The position numbers were made by a program, and so were the translations under genes. Below, in pieces: positions 17,476 to 28,502 of a stretch of DNA of 64,000 nt. The first letter of the stretch is position 1. Every line of letters starts with the position of its first letter. This DNA is from Antrihabitans stalagmiti (GTDB lineage: Bacteria > Actinomycetota > Actinomycetes > Mycobacteriales > Mycobacteriaceae), in assembly GCF_016482825.1 (NCBI RefSeq), contig NZ_JAEMNV010000007.1, positions 248,001 through 312,000 on the forward strand, read 5' to 3'. Below the pieces are notes generated by a model. It saw nothing but the letters and a program-made list of their open reading frames with translations. It searched no databases and was not told where the DNA came from.

Positions 17476-18395
17476 TGAACTCCTAGCTGTTGCAGCGACG
17501 CGGACACAACGTCCGGGTCTGCGCCGTCGACCCATCTAACCCGACGGTCGCGGCGAAACCACGACCGCTGTCGCCGTACATACCTGCGTGTTCCGATGAG
17601 CGTGCGTTCCCGCGCGTCCTCGAGACTCGCCGTGCCGTCCAGATATTCGAGCACCTGCGCATAGCCGATCGCACGTCGCGCGGTGACTCCCTCGCGCAGA
17701 CCCCGCTCGACCAGACCTTCGACCTCGGCGACGAAACCCTCGTCGAACATGCGGTCGGTACGGCGTTCGATCCGTTCGTCGAGACCGGCCGTCTCCCGGT
17801 CGACGCCGATCACGACCGTCCCCCAACGCGGCTCACCGATCGTCGGCGCCGATGCTGCGAACGGCTGCCCGGTCAGCTCGACGACCTCGAGTGCACGCAC
17901 CATCCGACGGCCGTCGCTCGGCAGTATCGCCGCTGCGGCAGCGGGGTCGGCGACGGTCAGTGCTCGGTGCACGGCCTCCACACCGCCGTCGGCCAGTACG
18001 GCTTCCCACTTGGCACGCACCGCCGGATCGGTCGCGGGGAAAGTCCAGTCGTCGAGCAGAGACTGGATGTAGAGCATGGAGCCGCCGACGATCACAGGAA
18101 CCACACCCCGTTCCAACATGGATTCGATATCGGCCGTCGCAGCACGTTGGTAGTTCGCTACCGTCGCCGTCTCGGATATGTCGAGAACGTCGAGGCGATG
18201 GTGTGGGATGCCACGACGGTCGGCGGGAGCAAGCTTCGCGGTCCCGATATCCATGCCGCGGTACTGCTGCATCGCGTCGATGTTGACGATCTCGCCACCG
18301 ACACGTTGGGCGATGTCGAGCCCGAGGTCCGACTTGCCCGCGGCGGTCGGACCGACAACAGCAATCGGGACGATCGGCGTGATAGGCGGTGTCAT
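17472..18395 (-). CDS. miaA: tRNA dimethylallyltransferase
   Basis: MiaA adds a dimethylallyl group to A37 of tRNAs that read codons starting with U, and MiaB (21497-23059) then methylthiolates it. The P-loop [17 protein letters not shown] is at the N-terminus, followed by [19 protein letters not shown] and [10 protein letters not shown]. The C-terminal half has [15 protein letters not shown] and [14 protein letters not shown]. The ATG at 18395 overlaps the stop of the upstream gene (ATGA). The 307-residue length is normal. Both partners of the ms2i6A37 pathway are therefore within 4 kb. Confidence 0.95.
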   Translation of the reverse strand: MTPPITPIVPIAVVGPTAAGKSDLGLDIAQRVGGEIVNIDAMQQYRGMDIGTAKLAPADRRGIPHHRLDVLDISETATVANYQRAATADIESMLERGVVPVIVGGSMLYIQSLLDDWTFPATDPAVRAKWEAVLADGGVEAVHRALTVADPAAAAAILPSDGRRMVRALEVVELTGQPFAASAPTIGEPRWGTVVIGVDRETAGLDERIERRTDRMFDEGFVAEVEGLVERGLREGVTARRAIGYAQVLEYLDGTASLEDARERTLIGTRRYVRRQRSWFRRDRRVRWVDGADPDVVSASLQQLGVQ

Positions 18396-19114
18396 GGCAG
18401 CCAGAGGCCGACGTGGTAGCCGACCCCGTACGGCGCGTCGTCGTAGGTGGTCGTGCAGGTCGGTGTGGTCGGGCTGGTCGCGAACATCGCGGCGAGCACC
18501 TGGTAGGCGGCCCTGCCCGCAACGCCGAGTTCGGAACACACGACGGGGTCCAGTTCGGCGATCCTGTCGCAATCACCTTCCGTCAGCGCCGCACTCAGCT
18601 CGTCCTGGTACGCCTGCGCACGCGGATCGAACGACCCGGGTGCCTTGGGGGTCAACGTGTTCGCGCCGTCGGCGACGATCAACACCCCGTGGTCGGCGGC
18701 GTCGCCGTCGAATCGCTCGCGGAGCGCTGCACCGAGTTCGGCGCAGTAGACCGGTGAGGTGTCCGCCGCGACCACGACAACATCGGCGCTCGCCTCCGGT
18801 GCGGCGCGGCCTCGCAACCACCCGCCGATCAGCGCAGCGACGGGCAGGTCGGCGTCCGGCTCACCACTCGACTGCGGCGACAACGTGACACGAACATCGC
18901 GGCCGAAACCTCGGAACGAGCCGACCGCTCCCGGGGGCACTTCGAGTTCCGTCGCGCCGACGCCGACGATCGTCCACCGCTGCGCTCGCTCGCCGAGGGC
19001 GGCGGCAGCATCGAGGGCAGCATTGCGCAATTGCTCGGTTGCAGACGCGTCCGCGCCGTTCAACTCGGGAACGAGAACGAGGGGCGACGGAACCAACGCC
19101 GCGGCAGTGAACAC
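18392..19114 (-). CDS. Class III extradiol dioxygenase LigB-like conserved protein
   Basis: About 240 residues ([20 protein letters not shown] ... [14 protein letters not shown]). The start [10 protein letters not shown] and the ends GDCDRI, YQVLAA and GVGYHVG resemble the LigB/MEMO-like fold of a protein conserved next to miaA in mycobacteria (Rv2728c). The metal-binding His set of true extradiol dioxygenases is not clearly present, so activity is uncertain. The GTG at 19114 is the best start, with GAAGG very close; the open frame extends to 19240. Its stop overlaps the miaA start. Confidence 0.7.
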   Translation of the reverse strand: MFTAAALVPSPLVLVPELNGADASATEQLRNAALDAAAALGERAQRWTIVGVGATELEVPPGAVGSFRGFGRDVRVTLSPQSSGEPDADLPVAALIGGWLRGRAAPEASADVVVVAADTSPVYCAELGAALRERFDGDAADHGVLIVADGANTLTPKAPGSFDPRAQAYQDELSAALTEGDCDRIAELDPVVCSELGVAGRAAYQVLAAMFATSPTTPTCTTTYDDAPYGVGYHVGLWLP

Positions 19115-19276
19115 GCCTTCAACCGTAGTGGCGACCGCGTGCGAGCTCGGACAGGCGTCGCGGCAACGCGGCACGATCTCGCCTGATTCAATGGTCTGCA
19201 ACGCTCGTACCGGGTCTAATGGGATGAGCAACACGCACAAGGCAGCCGTGACGCGCGGCAGAGACGAGGAAAAGCG

Positions 19277-20854
19277 ATGACCGACGGCAGCGGAATCGAA
19301 GCAGGGACACCCGACTCGAACAGTCCGGCAGCAGGCGCAGAGGAAACCGGCACACCCGAAATCAGCGCACTGGCATCCGGTTCACAGGCAACGGATGCGC
19401 CGCAATCGAGCGGAACGGTGGCCGAGGTTCCCACGCCCGCACCGGACGCCGGCCAACCGGGCGCACCGGCCGCGGGAGCACCGAAGCCCGGCGGACCTCG
19501 CCCCGGTCCCGCGCCCACCGGCATTCCGAAGCCGGGTGGTCCGAGTCCGCGAGCCGACGCACCCAAACCACACGCCGTCAAACCGACCGGCCCCAAACCT
19601 GGTCCAGCACATCTACATACGGTTGTCGTGCCTGCCGCGAGCGACCCGAGCCTCTTCGGACGCGTCGACGAAGACGGCACGGCCTGGGTCAAGACCGCCG
19701 ACGGTGAACGTCAGATCGGATCGTGGCAGGCAGGCGACGCGACCGAAGGTCTTGCCCACTTCGGTCGCCGTTTCGACGATCTCGCCACCGAGGTGACCCT
19801 CCTCGAAGCCAGGTTGGCCTCGGGAACCGGCGACGCACGCAAAACCAAGGCGGCAGCGACAGCGATCGCCGACGCGCTTCCCACAGCAGCGGTCATCGGC
19901 GACGTCGACTCCCTCGCCCGCCGACTCGCCGCCATCGTCGAGCATTCCGACGAAGCCGCCGCGCACGCCAAGGAAGAAAAAGACCGGGTCCGGCACGAGC
20001 ACACGGAGCGCAAGGAAAAATTGTGCGCCGAAGCCGAGCAGATCAGCACGGAATCGACGCAGTGGAAAACGGCGGGCGATCGGCTGCGCGAGATCCTCGA
20101 CGAGTGGAAGACCATCCGCGGCGTCGATCGCAAGGTCGATGACGCACTGTGGAAGCGGTACTCGAAGGCGCGCGAAGGATTCAACCGGCGCCGGGGTGCG
20201 CACTTCGCCGAACTCGATCGCGAACGGGCGGCTGCCAAGACCCGCAAGGAAGAACTGGTCGCCAAGGCCGAAGAGTTGTCGCAGTCGACCGAGTGGGGTC
20301 CGACGTCGGCGACGTTCCGCGATCTCCTCGTCGAATGGAAGGCTGCCGGTCGGGCACCGCGCGAAGCAGACGACGCTTTGTGGAAGCGTTTCAAAGGTGC
20401 CCAGGACGTGTTCTTCGCGGCACGCAATGCCGAAGCGTCCGAACGTGATTCGGAGTTCGAAGAGAACGCGAAGGTCAAGGAGTCGCTGCTGGCGAAAGCT
20501 GCGCACATCGATCCTGTCGCCGACATCGACGGCGCGCGAGCAGCATTGCGCGAGCTTCTCGAGAAGTGGGACGCAGCGGGCAAGGTCCCGCGGGAGAAGA
20601 TGGCCGACCTCGAAGCTCGGCTGCGGGCAATAGAGAAGCGTGTCCGCGACGCCGCCGATTCGCAATGGCGACGTACCGACCCCGAAGCCGTCGCGCGCGC
20701 CGCCCAGTTCCGTGAACGCGTCGCAGCGTTCGAGGAGCAAGCCGCAAAAGCAACAGCAGCGGGCAAGCGCCGTGACGCGGAGAAGGCGCTCGAGCAGGCC
20801 AAGCAGTGGCGCGAATGGGCCGAAGCCGCCGAAGGCGCGGTCACCAACCGCTGA
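19277..20854 (+). CDS. DUF349 domain protein, coiled-coil, charged
   Basis: 525 residues. The N-terminal 120 residues are Ala/Pro/Gly-rich and probably disordered. Then come several DUF349 repeats of about 70-80 residues, recognised by W-K-x-I/A-x5-R and LWKRYxxAREGFxxRRxAHFxELDRERA ([84 protein letters not shown]). DUF349 proteins are helical and of unclear function. The ATG has AGGAAAAG upstream. It is divergent from the miaA operon and conserved at this place in mycobacteria (Rv2731). Confidence 0.88.
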   Translation: MTDGSGIEAGTPDSNSPAAGAEETGTPEISALASGSQATDAPQSSGTVAEVPTPAPDAGQPGAPAAGAPKPGGPRPGPAPTGIPKPGGPSPRADAPKPHAVKPTGPKPGPAHLHTVVVPAASDPSLFGRVDEDGTAWVKTADGERQIGSWQAGDATEGLAHFGRRFDDLATEVTLLEARLASGTGDARKTKAAATAIADALPTAAVIGDVDSLARRLAAIVEHSDEAAAHAKEEKDRVRHEHTERKEKLCAEAEQISTESTQWKTAGDRLREILDEWKTIRGVDRKVDDALWKRYSKAREGFNRRRGAHFAELDRERAAAKTRKEELVAKAEELSQSTEWGPTSATFRDLLVEWKAAGRAPREADDALWKRFKGAQDVFFAARNAEASERDSEFEENAKVKESLLAKAAHIDPVADIDGARAALRELLEKWDAAGKVPREKMADLEARLRAIEKRVRDAADSQWRRTDPEAVARAAQFRERVAAFEEQAAKATAAGKRRDAEKALEQAKQWREWAEAAEGAVTNR

Positions 20855-20861
20855 CCTTCAC

Positions 20862-20913
20862 GGATCGAAGGGCCCCTCACGACGCTGACCGTCGTCAGCG
20901 GTCCCCTCGATCC
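20862..20913. terminator. Nested hairpin in a convergent gap
   Basis: Outer arms GGATCGA (20862-20868) and TCGATCC (20907-20913) enclose an inner hairpin CGCTGAC/GTCAGCG (20883-20889, 20894-20900) with a 4-base loop. It lies between the DUF349 gene and the oppositely oriented membrane-protein gene and probably ends both transcripts. Confidence 0.6.
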
Positions 20914-20924
20914 GCTTGGTTCGG

Positions 20925-21500
20925 CTATTTCGGCTGACGCCAGTCCGGACCGTGGTCCTGCGCTGCCGCCTTGATTCGACGTTGCTCCTCGGCTTCGAGC
21001 AGCAGAGCGGTCCGGCTCCACACGACACGGATCCAGTGGAACGACAGGACCGCAATGGTGATCCAGCCGAGGACAAGACCGATTCCGGGGCCACCGCCCG
21101 GATGATCGGGAGCCAGCGTCTGGCGACTCCAGATCGCGAGCATGCCGAACACGGTCGCGACGGCTGATCCGGCGACGGCAATCCAGGCAAGGACCCACCG
21201 CCGGGTCAGCAGCGCGATCGTCGAGAAACCGACACCGAAGACAAGCGCGAACCAGACGAACAGCCGCGACGGCAACGCGATGTACTCGGCCAATGCGACA
21301 TCGTCGCCTGCGAGGACGTCGAAACCTTTCGCTGCGCCGGTGTGCGGCAACGCGAGGCTGGCCAGCAGCACGACGACGAGCACGGCGACGACGACGGCAC
21401 GCACACCTGGATCGATCTCACCCGCCATCTTCTTCTCGACGGCATCGACATCATCACGAAACTGATCGAAGGGGTCGGTTCGCTTGTCCGAGTTGCTCAC
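20925..21500 (-). CDS. Conserved four-helix membrane protein (Rv2732c-like)
   Basis: 191 residues. A short charged N-terminus ([29 protein letters not shown]) is followed by four transmembrane helices ([80 protein letters not shown]) and a basic tail. The GTG at 21500 overlaps the miaB stop (GTGA), so it is translationally coupled to miaB, as in mycobacteria. No function is known to me. Confidence 0.8.
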   Translation of the reverse strand: MSNSDKRTDPFDQFRDDVDAVEKKMAGEIDPGVRAVVVAVLVVVLLASLALPHTGAAKGFDVLAGDDVALAEYIALPSRLFVWFALVFGVGFSTIALLTRRWVLAWIAVAGSAVATVFGMLAIWSRQTLAPDHPGGGPGIGLVLGWITIAVLSFHWIRVVWSRTALLLEAEEQRRIKAAAQDHGPDWRQPK

Positions 21501-23059
21501 GCGCTGCATCCTGTCACCGCAGGCAGCGGCGCCGGAACGCCGATCTGCGGTAGTCCTAGTCCAACTCCGATGGGTGGTGTCTTCGGTGTGACGCCACGCT
21601 CGAACGCGTCACCGGCCCGAGTTCTGCGATGGCTCTTCACAAGTCCGTCCGCGATGAGGAAATGCGGTGCGGCCGACGTGACGTCGACGGTAACGATGTC
21701 GCCTGGACGAACGGTTCCGTCGATCGCGCCGATCGGGGGAAAGTGCACGAGCCGTCCGTCGCGCGCGCGACCGCTCATCCGTGCCGCGGCCACATTCTTC
21801 TTGTTGGGCGCATCGGCGACGAGTAGCTCGACTTCCCGCCCGACGATCTTGCGGTTCTCCTCGAGCGACACTTCCTCCTGCAGCGCGATCAACCGTTCGA
21901 AACGTTCCTGGACGACCGCCTTCGGTACCTGATCGGCCATCTCGGCGGCAGGCGTTCCTGGACGTTTCGAGTACTGGAAGGTGTACGCGCTCGTAAAACG
22001 TGCCTTGCGAACGACATCGAGGGTCTCGGCGAAATCTTCCTCGGTCTCGCCGGGGAATCCGACGATGATGTCGGTGGTGATCGCCGCGTGCGGCATCGCG
22101 GCGCGGACCTTCTCGATGATGCCGAGGAAGCGTGTCTTGCGGTAGGAGCGGCGCATCGAGCGGAGTACCCGATCCGAGCCCGACTGCAACGGCATGTGCA
22201 ACTGCGGGCACACGTTCGGGGTCGCCGCCATCGCCTCGATCACGTCGTCGGTGAACTCCGCCGGATGCGGAGAGGTGAACCGGACCCGTTCCAGGCCGTC
22301 GATGTCACCACACGCGTGCAGCAGTGCGGCGAACGCGCCACGGTCGCGACCGAGCTCGGGATCGGCGAACGACGCACCGTAGGCATTGACGTTCTGCCCG
22401 AGCAGCGTCACCTCGAGCACCCCCTCGTCGACCAGCGCCTGCACTTCGGCCAACACGTCGCCGGGGCGGCGGTCGACCTCCTTGCCACGCAGGGCCGGGA
22501 CGATGCAGAACGTGCAGGTGTTGTTGCAGCCCACCGAGATCGACACCCACCCGGCATACGCGGACTCGCGCTTCGCAGGCAGGGTCGAGGGGAATGCTTC
22601 GAGCGATTCGAGGATTTCGACCTGTGCCTCGTTGTTATGACGCGCACGCTCGAGCAACGCAGGCAGCGATCCGATGTTGTGGGTACCGAAGACGACATCG
22701 ACCCAGGGCGCCTTGCGGACGACCACGTCACGGTCCTTCTGCGCGAGGCAGCCGCCGACGGCGATCTGCATACCGGGACGTTCCTGCTTCACCGGCGCAA
22801 GCTGACTGAGGTTGCCGTACAGCTTGTTGTCCGCGTTCTCACGGACCGCGCACGTATTGAAGACGACAAGATCGGCGCTGGTACCGGTCGCGGCCTTCGT
22901 GTACCCCGCCTCTTCGAGGAGACCCGACAGGCGCTCGGAATCGTGCACGTTCATCTGACAGCCGTACGTCCGAACTTCGTAGCTGCGTTGTTCGGAGCTG
23001 GGTTGTTCGGGACGTTCGGAGGATGCGGTTTCTACGACTTCGTCGACCTTCGTTGACAC
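21497..23059 (-). CDS. miaB: tRNA-2-methylthio-N6-dimethylallyladenosine synthase
   Basis: MiaB is a radical-SAM enzyme that methylthiolates i6A37 made by MiaA. The N-terminal cluster ligands are Cys34, Cys70 and Cys104 ([24 protein letters not shown]). The radical-SAM triad is Cys178, Cys182 and Cys185 ([12 protein letters not shown]). A TRAM domain is at about 390-455. The tail of about 50 residues after TRAM ([19 protein letters not shown]) is low-complexity, as in relatives. The start is GTG (MSTKVDEV). Confidence 0.96.
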   Translation of the reverse strand: MSTKVDEVVETASSERPEQPSSEQRSYEVRTYGCQMNVHDSERLSGLLEEAGYTKAATGTSADLVVFNTCAVRENADNKLYGNLSQLAPVKQERPGMQIAVGGCLAQKDRDVVVRKAPWVDVVFGTHNIGSLPALLERARHNNEAQVEILESLEAFPSTLPAKRESAYAGWVSISVGCNNTCTFCIVPALRGKEVDRRPGDVLAEVQALVDEGVLEVTLLGQNVNAYGASFADPELGRDRGAFAALLHACGDIDGLERVRFTSPHPAEFTDDVIEAMAATPNVCPQLHMPLQSGSDRVLRSMRRSYRKTRFLGIIEKVRAAMPHAAITTDIIVGFPGETEEDFAETLDVVRKARFTSAYTFQYSKRPGTPAAEMADQVPKAVVQERFERLIALQEEVSLEENRKIVGREVELLVADAPNKKNVAAARMSGRARDGRLVHFPPIGAIDGTVRPGDIVTVDVTSAAPHFLIADGLVKSHRRTRAGDAFERGVTPKTPPIGVGLGLPQIGVPAPLPAVTGCSA

Positions 23060-23290
23060 GCTTCAGACTAGCCCACGGCGTTGCCCCTCCCGGTATCTGC
23101 ACAGGTAGACGACCGATCAGACCGCTCGAATCCGGTGTGATGTGTGGTTTGCGCCGGCTCCGGACGGATCCGGCGAAAACTCCGCGGACGGCAACGCCAC
23201 ACGTCACCGAGGTGAAAATTTTCAACCGCCTGCGACTCGCTGCCTCGATTCGTGTGGCAATTCACAGGAATCCGCATAGGGTCATCAGCC

Positions 23291-24040
23291 ATGGCCCAAG
23301 TACGCACACCGTTGGTCGTCCTCGAGAACGTGAACAAACACTTCGGTGATCTGCACGTGCTCAAAGACATCAATCTGACCATCCACACCGGTGAAGTAGT
23401 CGTGGTCATCGGCCCGTCGGGATCCGGCAAATCGACCCTGTGCCGGACCATCAACAGGTTGGAAACGATCGACTCGGGCACGATCACCGTCGACGGAAAG
23501 CAACTGCCCGAAGAGGGCAAGGCGCTTGCTGCCCTTCGATCGGACGTCGGCATGGTCTTCCAGTCGTTCAATCTGTTCGCCCACAAGAGCGTTCACGACA
23601 ATGTGACCCTCGGCCCCATCAAAGTGCGCAAGATCGACAAGGACAAGGCGGCCGCGCGAGCAACCGAACTTCTCGAACGAGTCGGGATTGCCAGTCAAGC
23701 CGACAAGTTGCCTGCGCATCTGTCGGGTGGGCAACAGCAGCGAGTCGCCATCGCTCGGTCGCTCGCGATGGACCCCAAGGTGATGCTCTTCGACGAACCG
23801 ACGTCGGCGCTCGATCCGGAAATGATCAACGAAGTGCTCGACGTCATGACAGCGCTGGCCAAGGACGGGATGACGATGGTTGTCGTCACTCACGAAATGG
23901 GCTTCGCGCGCCGGGCCGCCGATCGGGTCGTGTTTATGGCGGACGGTCAGATTGTCGAAGAAAACACTCCCGACGAGTTCTTCTCGAATCCGCAGAGTGC
24001 GCGGGCCCAGGACTTCCTCTCCAAAATTCTCGAGCATTGA
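23291..24040 (+). CDS. gluA: Glutamate-type ABC transporter ATP-binding protein
   Basis: The ATPase subunit of a polar amino-acid importer, 249 residues. Walker A is GPSGSGKST (41-49), the Q-loop is [14 protein letters not shown], the signature is [15 protein letters not shown], Walker B is VMLFDEP, and the H-loop is VVTHEM. It heads gluABCD, with substrate-binding lipoprotein and two permeases downstream, the C. glutamicum glutamate-uptake order. ATG 23291 ([19 protein letters not shown]) is preferred over an in-frame upstream ATG at 23252. The amino-acid specificity is inferred from the operon, not from binding residues. Confidence 0.9.
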   Translation: MAQVRTPLVVLENVNKHFGDLHVLKDINLTIHTGEVVVVIGPSGSGKSTLCRTINRLETIDSGTITVDGKQLPEEGKALAALRSDVGMVFQSFNLFAHKSVHDNVTLGPIKVRKIDKDKAAARATELLERVGIASQADKLPAHLSGGQQQRVAIARSLAMDPKVMLFDEPTSALDPEMINEVLDVMTALAKDGMTMVVVTHEMGFARRAADRVVFMADGQIVEENTPDEFFSNPQSARAQDFLSKILEH

Positions 24041-24106
24041 TCGTCGGTAGTTGAAGTTCAATACAAGTCGCCCAGTCGGGCATACAACAGAATCGGGATA
24101 CAGAAA

Positions 24107-24997
24107 ATGCACCGTCGTTTAGTCGCAGCAGGTGCTGCGCTCCTGATGCTCTCCGTAGCGGCATGCGGTAGCAGCAAAGATGATTCGGAATCGCGAGTAT
24201 CGGTCGCGGAAAGTCCCAGTTTCGAGCAGGGATCGACCATGGCCCGACTCTCCGATGCCGGAAAGGTGAAGGTCGGCATCAAGTTCGATCAGCCCGGCTT
24301 CGGTCTGCAAAGCCTGTCCGGAGGCTACGAAGGATTCGACGTCGAGATCGCGAAGATCGTGTCCGCAGGCCTTGGACTCGAGCCCGGCGACATCGAATTC
24401 GTCGAAGCACCGTCGCAGCGGCGAGAAGAACTGATCGAAAACGGTTCCGTCGACCTCGTCGTCGCCACGTACACGATCAACGACGCTCGCAAGGAGCGCA
24501 TCTCGTTCGCAGGTCCGTACTACGAAGCGGGCCAGCAGTTGATGGTCGCCGAAGGCGACTCCACCATCACCGGACCCGATGCGTTGAAGTCGAATCCCGA
24601 TACCAAGGTCTGCTCGGTCACGGGATCGACGCCGAGCGAGCAGATCAAGCCGTATCTCGCGAATGCCGATCAGCAACTCGTGCTGTTCGACGTCTACTCC
24701 AAGTGTGCTGACGCACTCCGGACCGGACAGGTACAGGCCGTCACGACGGACAACGTCATCCTCCTCGGCTTCGTCGCCCAATCGGACGGCGCGTTCAAAC
24801 TGGTCGGCGATCAGTTCACCAAGGAGCCGTACGGAATCGGTATCAAGAAGGGCGACACCGCTTTCTGCAACTTCATCGATCAGCAACTGAAGTCCGCCAG
24901 CGAGTCAGGTGCCTACGAAGCCGCTTGGAAGGACACCGCGGGTTCGGTCGAGGGCGCGAAGACACCGACGCTTCCCGAAGCCGCACCGTGTAGTTGA
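24107..24997 (+). CDS. gluB: Glutamate-type ABC transporter substrate-binding lipoprotein
   Basis: 296 residues. A lipoprotein signal peptide ends in the lipobox LSVAACG, so the mature protein is tethered to the outer face of the membrane at Cys20. The solute-binding family 3 fold is shown by VKVGIKFDQPGFGLQSLSGGYEGFDVEIAKIV, RREELIENGSVDLVVATYTIN and SFAGPYYEAGQQLMV. It delivers substrate to GluC/GluD. A strong hairpin follows the stop (25005-25048) and probably lowers expression of the permeases relative to this protein. Confidence 0.92.
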   Translation: MHRRLVAAGAALLMLSVAACGSSKDDSESRVSVAESPSFEQGSTMARLSDAGKVKVGIKFDQPGFGLQSLSGGYEGFDVEIAKIVSAGLGLEPGDIEFVEAPSQRREELIENGSVDLVVATYTINDARKERISFAGPYYEAGQQLMVAEGDSTITGPDALKSNPDTKVCSVTGSTPSEQIKPYLANADQQLVLFDVYSKCADALRTGQVQAVTTDNVILLGFVAQSDGAFKLVGDQFTKEPYGIGIKKGDTAFCNFIDQQLKSASESGAYEAAWKDTAGSVEGAKTPTLPEAAPCS

Positions 24998-25004
24998 TTT
25001 TCTT

Positions 25005-25048
25005 CGACGCGTGACATCGGGCCCCCACAGGCTCGATGTCACGCGTCG
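25005..25048 (+). terminator. Hairpin between gluB and gluC, probable attenuator
   Basis: Arms 25005-25019 and 25034-25048 (CGACGCGTGACATCG with its exact complement) form a 15-bp stem with a 14-base loop. It sits inside an operon, so partial termination to keep the binding protein in excess is more likely than a full stop. Confidence 0.7.
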
Positions 25049-25090
25049 GCTCGGTTCACTCGATCGACGCAACGGGAGGAAGTGCACGCG

Positions 25091-25741
25091 GTGGGTGTCG
25101 TATTCGACAACTTCGATCTCTACTGGTCCGGTTTTCTCACATCGGTACAGATCTGTTTTCTCGGGCTGGTTGGATCGCTGATCCTCGGCATACTCATTGC
25201 TGCACTCCGAGTTTCGCCGGTCCCCACCATGCGGTGGGTGGGAACGGCCTACGTCAACATCGTGCGCAACACTCCGCTGACGGTGGTTCTGTTTTTCTTC
25301 GCATTCGGGCTTCCCGAGCTCGGCATCAACGCGAGTTACTACCGTTTCGGCCTCGCGGCTCTGGTGATCTACACGTCCGCATTCGTGTGCGAGGCCGTAC
25401 GGTCGGGCATCAATTCGATATCGGCAGGGCAGGCCGAGGCCGCCCGCTCGATCGGTCTGACGTTCGGTCAGTCGCTTACTCTCATCGTGCTTCCGCAGGC
25501 GCTGCGGACGGTGGTTCCCCCACTCGGCAGCGTTCTGATCGCGATGTTCAAGAACTCCGCTGTTCTCGGCGCTTTCGGAGTCGGCGGTGATCTCTGGAGC
25601 ACCGGCCAGAATCTCGCCAGCGCGCAAGGCTACGCATCGCTGCCGGTGTTCACGGGAGTGGCAATCGGCTATCTCTGCATCACTATCCCGGCCGGAATTG
25701 CACTACAGGTCATCGAGCGAAAGGTGGCGATCGCACGATGA
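25091..25741 (+). CDS. gluC: Glutamate-type ABC transporter permease
   Basis: 216 residues with about five membrane helices. It has the HisM-type EAA loop EAARSIGLTFGQSLTLIVLPQALRTVVPPLGS that contacts the ATPase. GTG 25091 (MGVVFDNFDLYW) is chosen because GGGAGGA ends 10 bases upstream. GTG 25082 lies too close to that site. The stop overlaps the gluD start as ATGA. Confidence 0.9.
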   Translation: MGVVFDNFDLYWSGFLTSVQICFLGLVGSLILGILIAALRVSPVPTMRWVGTAYVNIVRNTPLTVVLFFFAFGLPELGINASYYRFGLAALVIYTSAFVCEAVRSGINSISAGQAEAARSIGLTFGQSLTLIVLPQALRTVVPPLGSVLIAMFKNSAVLGAFGVGGDLWSTGQNLASAQGYASLPVFTGVAIGYLCITIPAGIALQVIERKVAIAR

Positions 25742-26670
25742 GCACCGTCTCGACAGTCGAACCGAAGAAGAAGGTCAAGAAGGCGAGCAGTCCCGGCGCC
25801 ACCGTGCTGTTCGATGCCCCGGGTCCGCGGGCACGGCAACGGGCGCGCATCTTCAGCGTCATTGCTCTCCTTCTCGTGCTCGCGATCTTCGCCTTGGCCG
25901 CGAAGAAGCTCAACGATTCCGGACAGTTCGAGTACGACAAGTGGGGACCACTCTTCGATCCGAGCAATTCGGATTTCACTGTGGTCTGGGAGCGAATCGG
26001 TACCGGGCTCAAAAACACGTTGACCGCAGCAGGTCTTGCGATCGTCCTGTCGCTCGTCATCGGCGTGATCATCGGTGTGCTTCGAATCTCTGCCGGCAAG
26101 TACGCTCGCATGCCTCTGATTGCGATCATCGAACTCCTCCGCGGACTGCCGGTGATTCTTGCGATCTACCTGACCTCACGAATCGCCGAGGCTGCCGGTC
26201 TCGACCTCTCGGGTCTGCCGGGCGGTGAACTGTTGTGGTTCCTCGTTATCGGCCTCACCGCGTACAACTCGGTCATCATCGCCGAGATCGTGCGTGCCGG
26301 CGTCGCGTCGCTACCGAGGGGGCAGAACGAGGCCGCATTGTCACTGGGTCTCACCCGTGGCCAGAGCTTGCGGATGATCTTGCTACCTCAGGCCATTCGA
26401 GTGATGTTGCCTGCACTTATCAGCCAGCTCGTCGTGATCCTCAAGGACACCTCGCTCATTGCCATTCTCGGCGGCTATCTGGAATTGATGCGGACCAGCG
26501 GCATCCTGATCCAGAACCTGCGCAATCCGATTCAGATGTATCTCGTCACGGCGATCATCTTCATTTTGTTCAACTACGGTCTCACCAAACTTGCCGAATA
26601 CATCCAACGCCGACTCTCCCGAACCGGCGGACCGCAGAAGCCGATCGCGGTCGCCGGCGGACCCCTATGA
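25738..26670 (+). CDS. gluD: Glutamate-type ABC transporter permease
   Basis: The partner permease, 310 residues. A cytoplasmic N-terminal extension (KKKVKKASS ... RARQRARIF) precedes a first helix, then a periplasmic stretch and the HisM-type core with EAALSLGLTRGQSLRMILLPQAIRVMLPALISQLV. ATGA overlap with gluC. It ends 8 bases from the convergent recX stop with no clear terminator between them. Confidence 0.9.
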   Translation: MSTVSTVEPKKKVKKASSPGATVLFDAPGPRARQRARIFSVIALLLVLAIFALAAKKLNDSGQFEYDKWGPLFDPSNSDFTVVWERIGTGLKNTLTAAGLAIVLSLVIGVIIGVLRISAGKYARMPLIAIIELLRGLPVILAIYLTSRIAEAAGLDLSGLPGGELLWFLVIGLTAYNSVIIAEIVRAGVASLPRGQNEAALSLGLTRGQSLRMILLPQAIRVMLPALISQLVVILKDTSLIAILGGYLELMRTSGILIQNLRNPIQMYLVTAIIFILFNYGLTKLAEYIQRRLSRTGGPQKPIAVAGGPL

Positions 26671-26678
26671 TCTGCTGC

Positions 26679-27227
26679 TCAGTCACCGTCGAGTAGATCG
26701 TCGGTGTCGGAGCCTGCGTGTTCGAGTTCGGCTTTGACGACTCCGAAGGCCAGGGACTGGCCGTAGCCTCGGCGTGCGAGCATGCCGACAAGCCTGCGGA
26801 CGATCTTGTCGCGTTCGGCCGGATCGGCAGGGACCGCGAGGGTCCGTAGTTTGCGTCGGACGAGTTCGGTTGCTCGTTCTTGCTCGTCGTCGCGGGAGAT
26901 CTGCGACAGCGCCTGCGACGCTATCTCCTGCTCGATTCCCTTGCGGCGCAGTTCGAGTGCGAGGGCCTGCTTACCTTTGCCCGAGTACGTGTGCCGCGAA
27001 TGTACCCACTGTTCGGCGAAGGATGCGTCGTCGATCAGTCCGACGTGGGCGAGCCGATCCAGTGTCCGCTCGGCGATGTCGGGCGTGTACCCCTTCTTCG
27101 CGAGACTTTGTGCCAACTCGGCCCTGCTGCGTGCCCGGTCGGTGAGGAGGCGCAGGCATACATCTTTTGCCTGCGCCTCCGTGCCACCGCTGGGCTTACC
27201 CTCGTTCGTTCGGGTAGCCCGCTCCAT
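26679..27227 (-). CDS. recX: RecX regulator of RecA
   Basis: RecX binds and inhibits RecA filaments. The 182-residue protein is made of helical repeats typical of the family (CLRLLTDRARSRAELAQSLAKKGY; VGLIDDASFAEQWVHSR; ALALELRRKGIEQEIASQAL). It lies 8 bases after recA on the same strand, the usual arrangement, so it should share SOS induction through the recA box. The ATG start directly follows the recA stop. Confidence 0.94.
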   Translation of the reverse strand: MERATRTNEGKPSGGTEAQAKDVCLRLLTDRARSRAELAQSLAKKGYTPDIAERTLDRLAHVGLIDDASFAEQWVHSRHTYSGKGKQALALELRRKGIEQEIASQALSQISRDDEQERATELVRRKLRTLAVPADPAERDKIVRRLVGMLARRGYGQSLAFGVVKAELEHAGSDTDDLLDGD

Positions 27228-27235
27228 CGCCGACC

Positions 27236-28279
27236 CTAGAAGTCGACCGGAGCAGGCGCGTCTTCCACTGCTGTGACGTCGGCACCGATGTTGAGCTTTT
27301 CCTTGATCTTCTTCTCGATCTCGTTGCAGACATCGACGTTCTGCAACAGGAACTTTCGAGCATTTTCTTTGCCCTGGCCGAGCTGATCGCCTTCGTAGGT
27401 GTACCAGGATCCCGACTTCCGAATGAAGCCGTGCTCCACACCCATGTCGATCAGCGAACCCTCCCTGCTGATTCCGAAGCCGTACAGGATGTCGAACTCG
27501 GCCTGCTTGAACGGCGGAGCAACCTTGTTCTTGACGACCTTCACACGGGTGCGGTTACCGACTGCGTCGGTGCCGTCCTTGAGAGTTTCGATGCGGCGCA
27601 CGTCCAGCCGGATCGAGGCGTAGAACTTCAATGCCTTACCGCCGGTGGTCGTTTCGGGTGAACCGAACATCACGCCGATCTTCTCGCGGAGCTGGTTGAT
27701 GAAGATGGCGGTGGTGTTCGAGTTGCTCAGCGCACCCGTCATCTTGCGCAGCGCCTGACTCATCAGGCGAGCCTGCAGACCGACGTGACTGTCGCCCATC
27801 TCGCCCTCGATCTCCGCACGCGGCACAAGTGCGGCGACCGAGTCGATCACCAGGATGTCCAGCGCACCGGACCGGATCAGCATGTCCGCGATTTCGAGTG
27901 CCTGCTCGCCGGTATCCGGCTGCGAGACCAGCAGGGCATCGGTGTCGACACCGAGCTTCTTCGCATAGTCCGGATCCAGCGCATGCTCGGCGTCGATGAA
28001 TGCGGCGATCCCGCCTGCAGCCTGCGCATTCGCGACCGCGTGCAACGCGACCGTCGTCTTACCCGACGACTCGGGGCCGTAGATCTCGACCACGCGACCG
28101 CGGGGCAGACCACCGATACCGAGCGCGACATCGAGCGCGATGGAACCGGTCGGGATGACGCCGATAGGCGGGCGAACGTCGTCACCGAGGCGCATCACCG
28201 ACCCCTTGCCGAAGTTCTTGTCGATCTGGGCCAAGGCCAGTTCCAGTGCCTTGTCGCGATCGTGTGCCTGTGGTGCCAT
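27236..28279 (-). CDS. recA: Recombinase RecA
   Basis: RecA forms filaments on single-stranded DNA, drives strand exchange and triggers LexA self-cleavage. It has 347 residues. Walker A is GPESSGKTT (68-76) and Walker B is [10 protein letters not shown]. The L1/L2 regions are [22 protein letters not shown] and [20 protein letters not shown]-like. The acidic C-terminus is normal. No intein is present, unlike in M. tuberculosis. ATG 28279 has GGGGAA upstream; an in-frame extension to 28345 is not supported. The SOS box is at 28412-28425. Confidence 0.97.
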   Translation of the reverse strand: MAPQAHDRDKALELALAQIDKNFGKGSVMRLGDDVRPPIGVIPTGSIALDVALGIGGLPRGRVVEIYGPESSGKTTVALHAVANAQAAGGIAAFIDAEHALDPDYAKKLGVDTDALLVSQPDTGEQALEIADMLIRSGALDILVIDSVAALVPRAEIEGEMGDSHVGLQARLMSQALRKMTGALSNSNTTAIFINQLREKIGVMFGSPETTTGGKALKFYASIRLDVRRIETLKDGTDAVGNRTRVKVVKNKVAPPFKQAEFDILYGFGISREGSLIDMGVEHGFIRKSGSWYTYEGDQLGQGKENARKFLLQNVDVCNEIEKKIKEKLNIGADVTAVEDAPAPVDF

Positions 28280-28411
28280 CGTGTTCCCCTTGTCTCGAAT
28301 ACTCGTCCAGCGAATGGCGGTTACGTTAGAACCAGGTACCGACAAGTTCGTGGTTTTCGGTCTGACCTGCAGCTTTGGCTGTCAGTCGATCAGTTCTCCA
28401 CCAGCATAGGG

Positions 28412-28425
28412 GAACACCTGTTCGA
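28412..28425. promoter_or_regulatory. LexA (SOS) box of recA
   Basis: On the minus strand the sequence is TCGAACAGGTGTTC, matching CGAAC-N4-GTTC and sharing CGAACAGGTGTT with the lexA box at 1362. It is about 135 bases upstream of the recA ATG. Confidence 0.8.
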
Positions 28426-28502
28426 GTCAAACACATCCGGCGATGACACGCCGACGACTTCGCGCCCGTTTCGCCGGACACCTCCCCGACGCCGACCGCG
28501 AC

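Noticed and set aside
19711-21198. Long minus-strand frame opposite the DUF349 gene
   Set aside because: Antisense shadow with a Ser/Arg/Ala-rich composition; the DUF349 repeats on the plus strand are clear.
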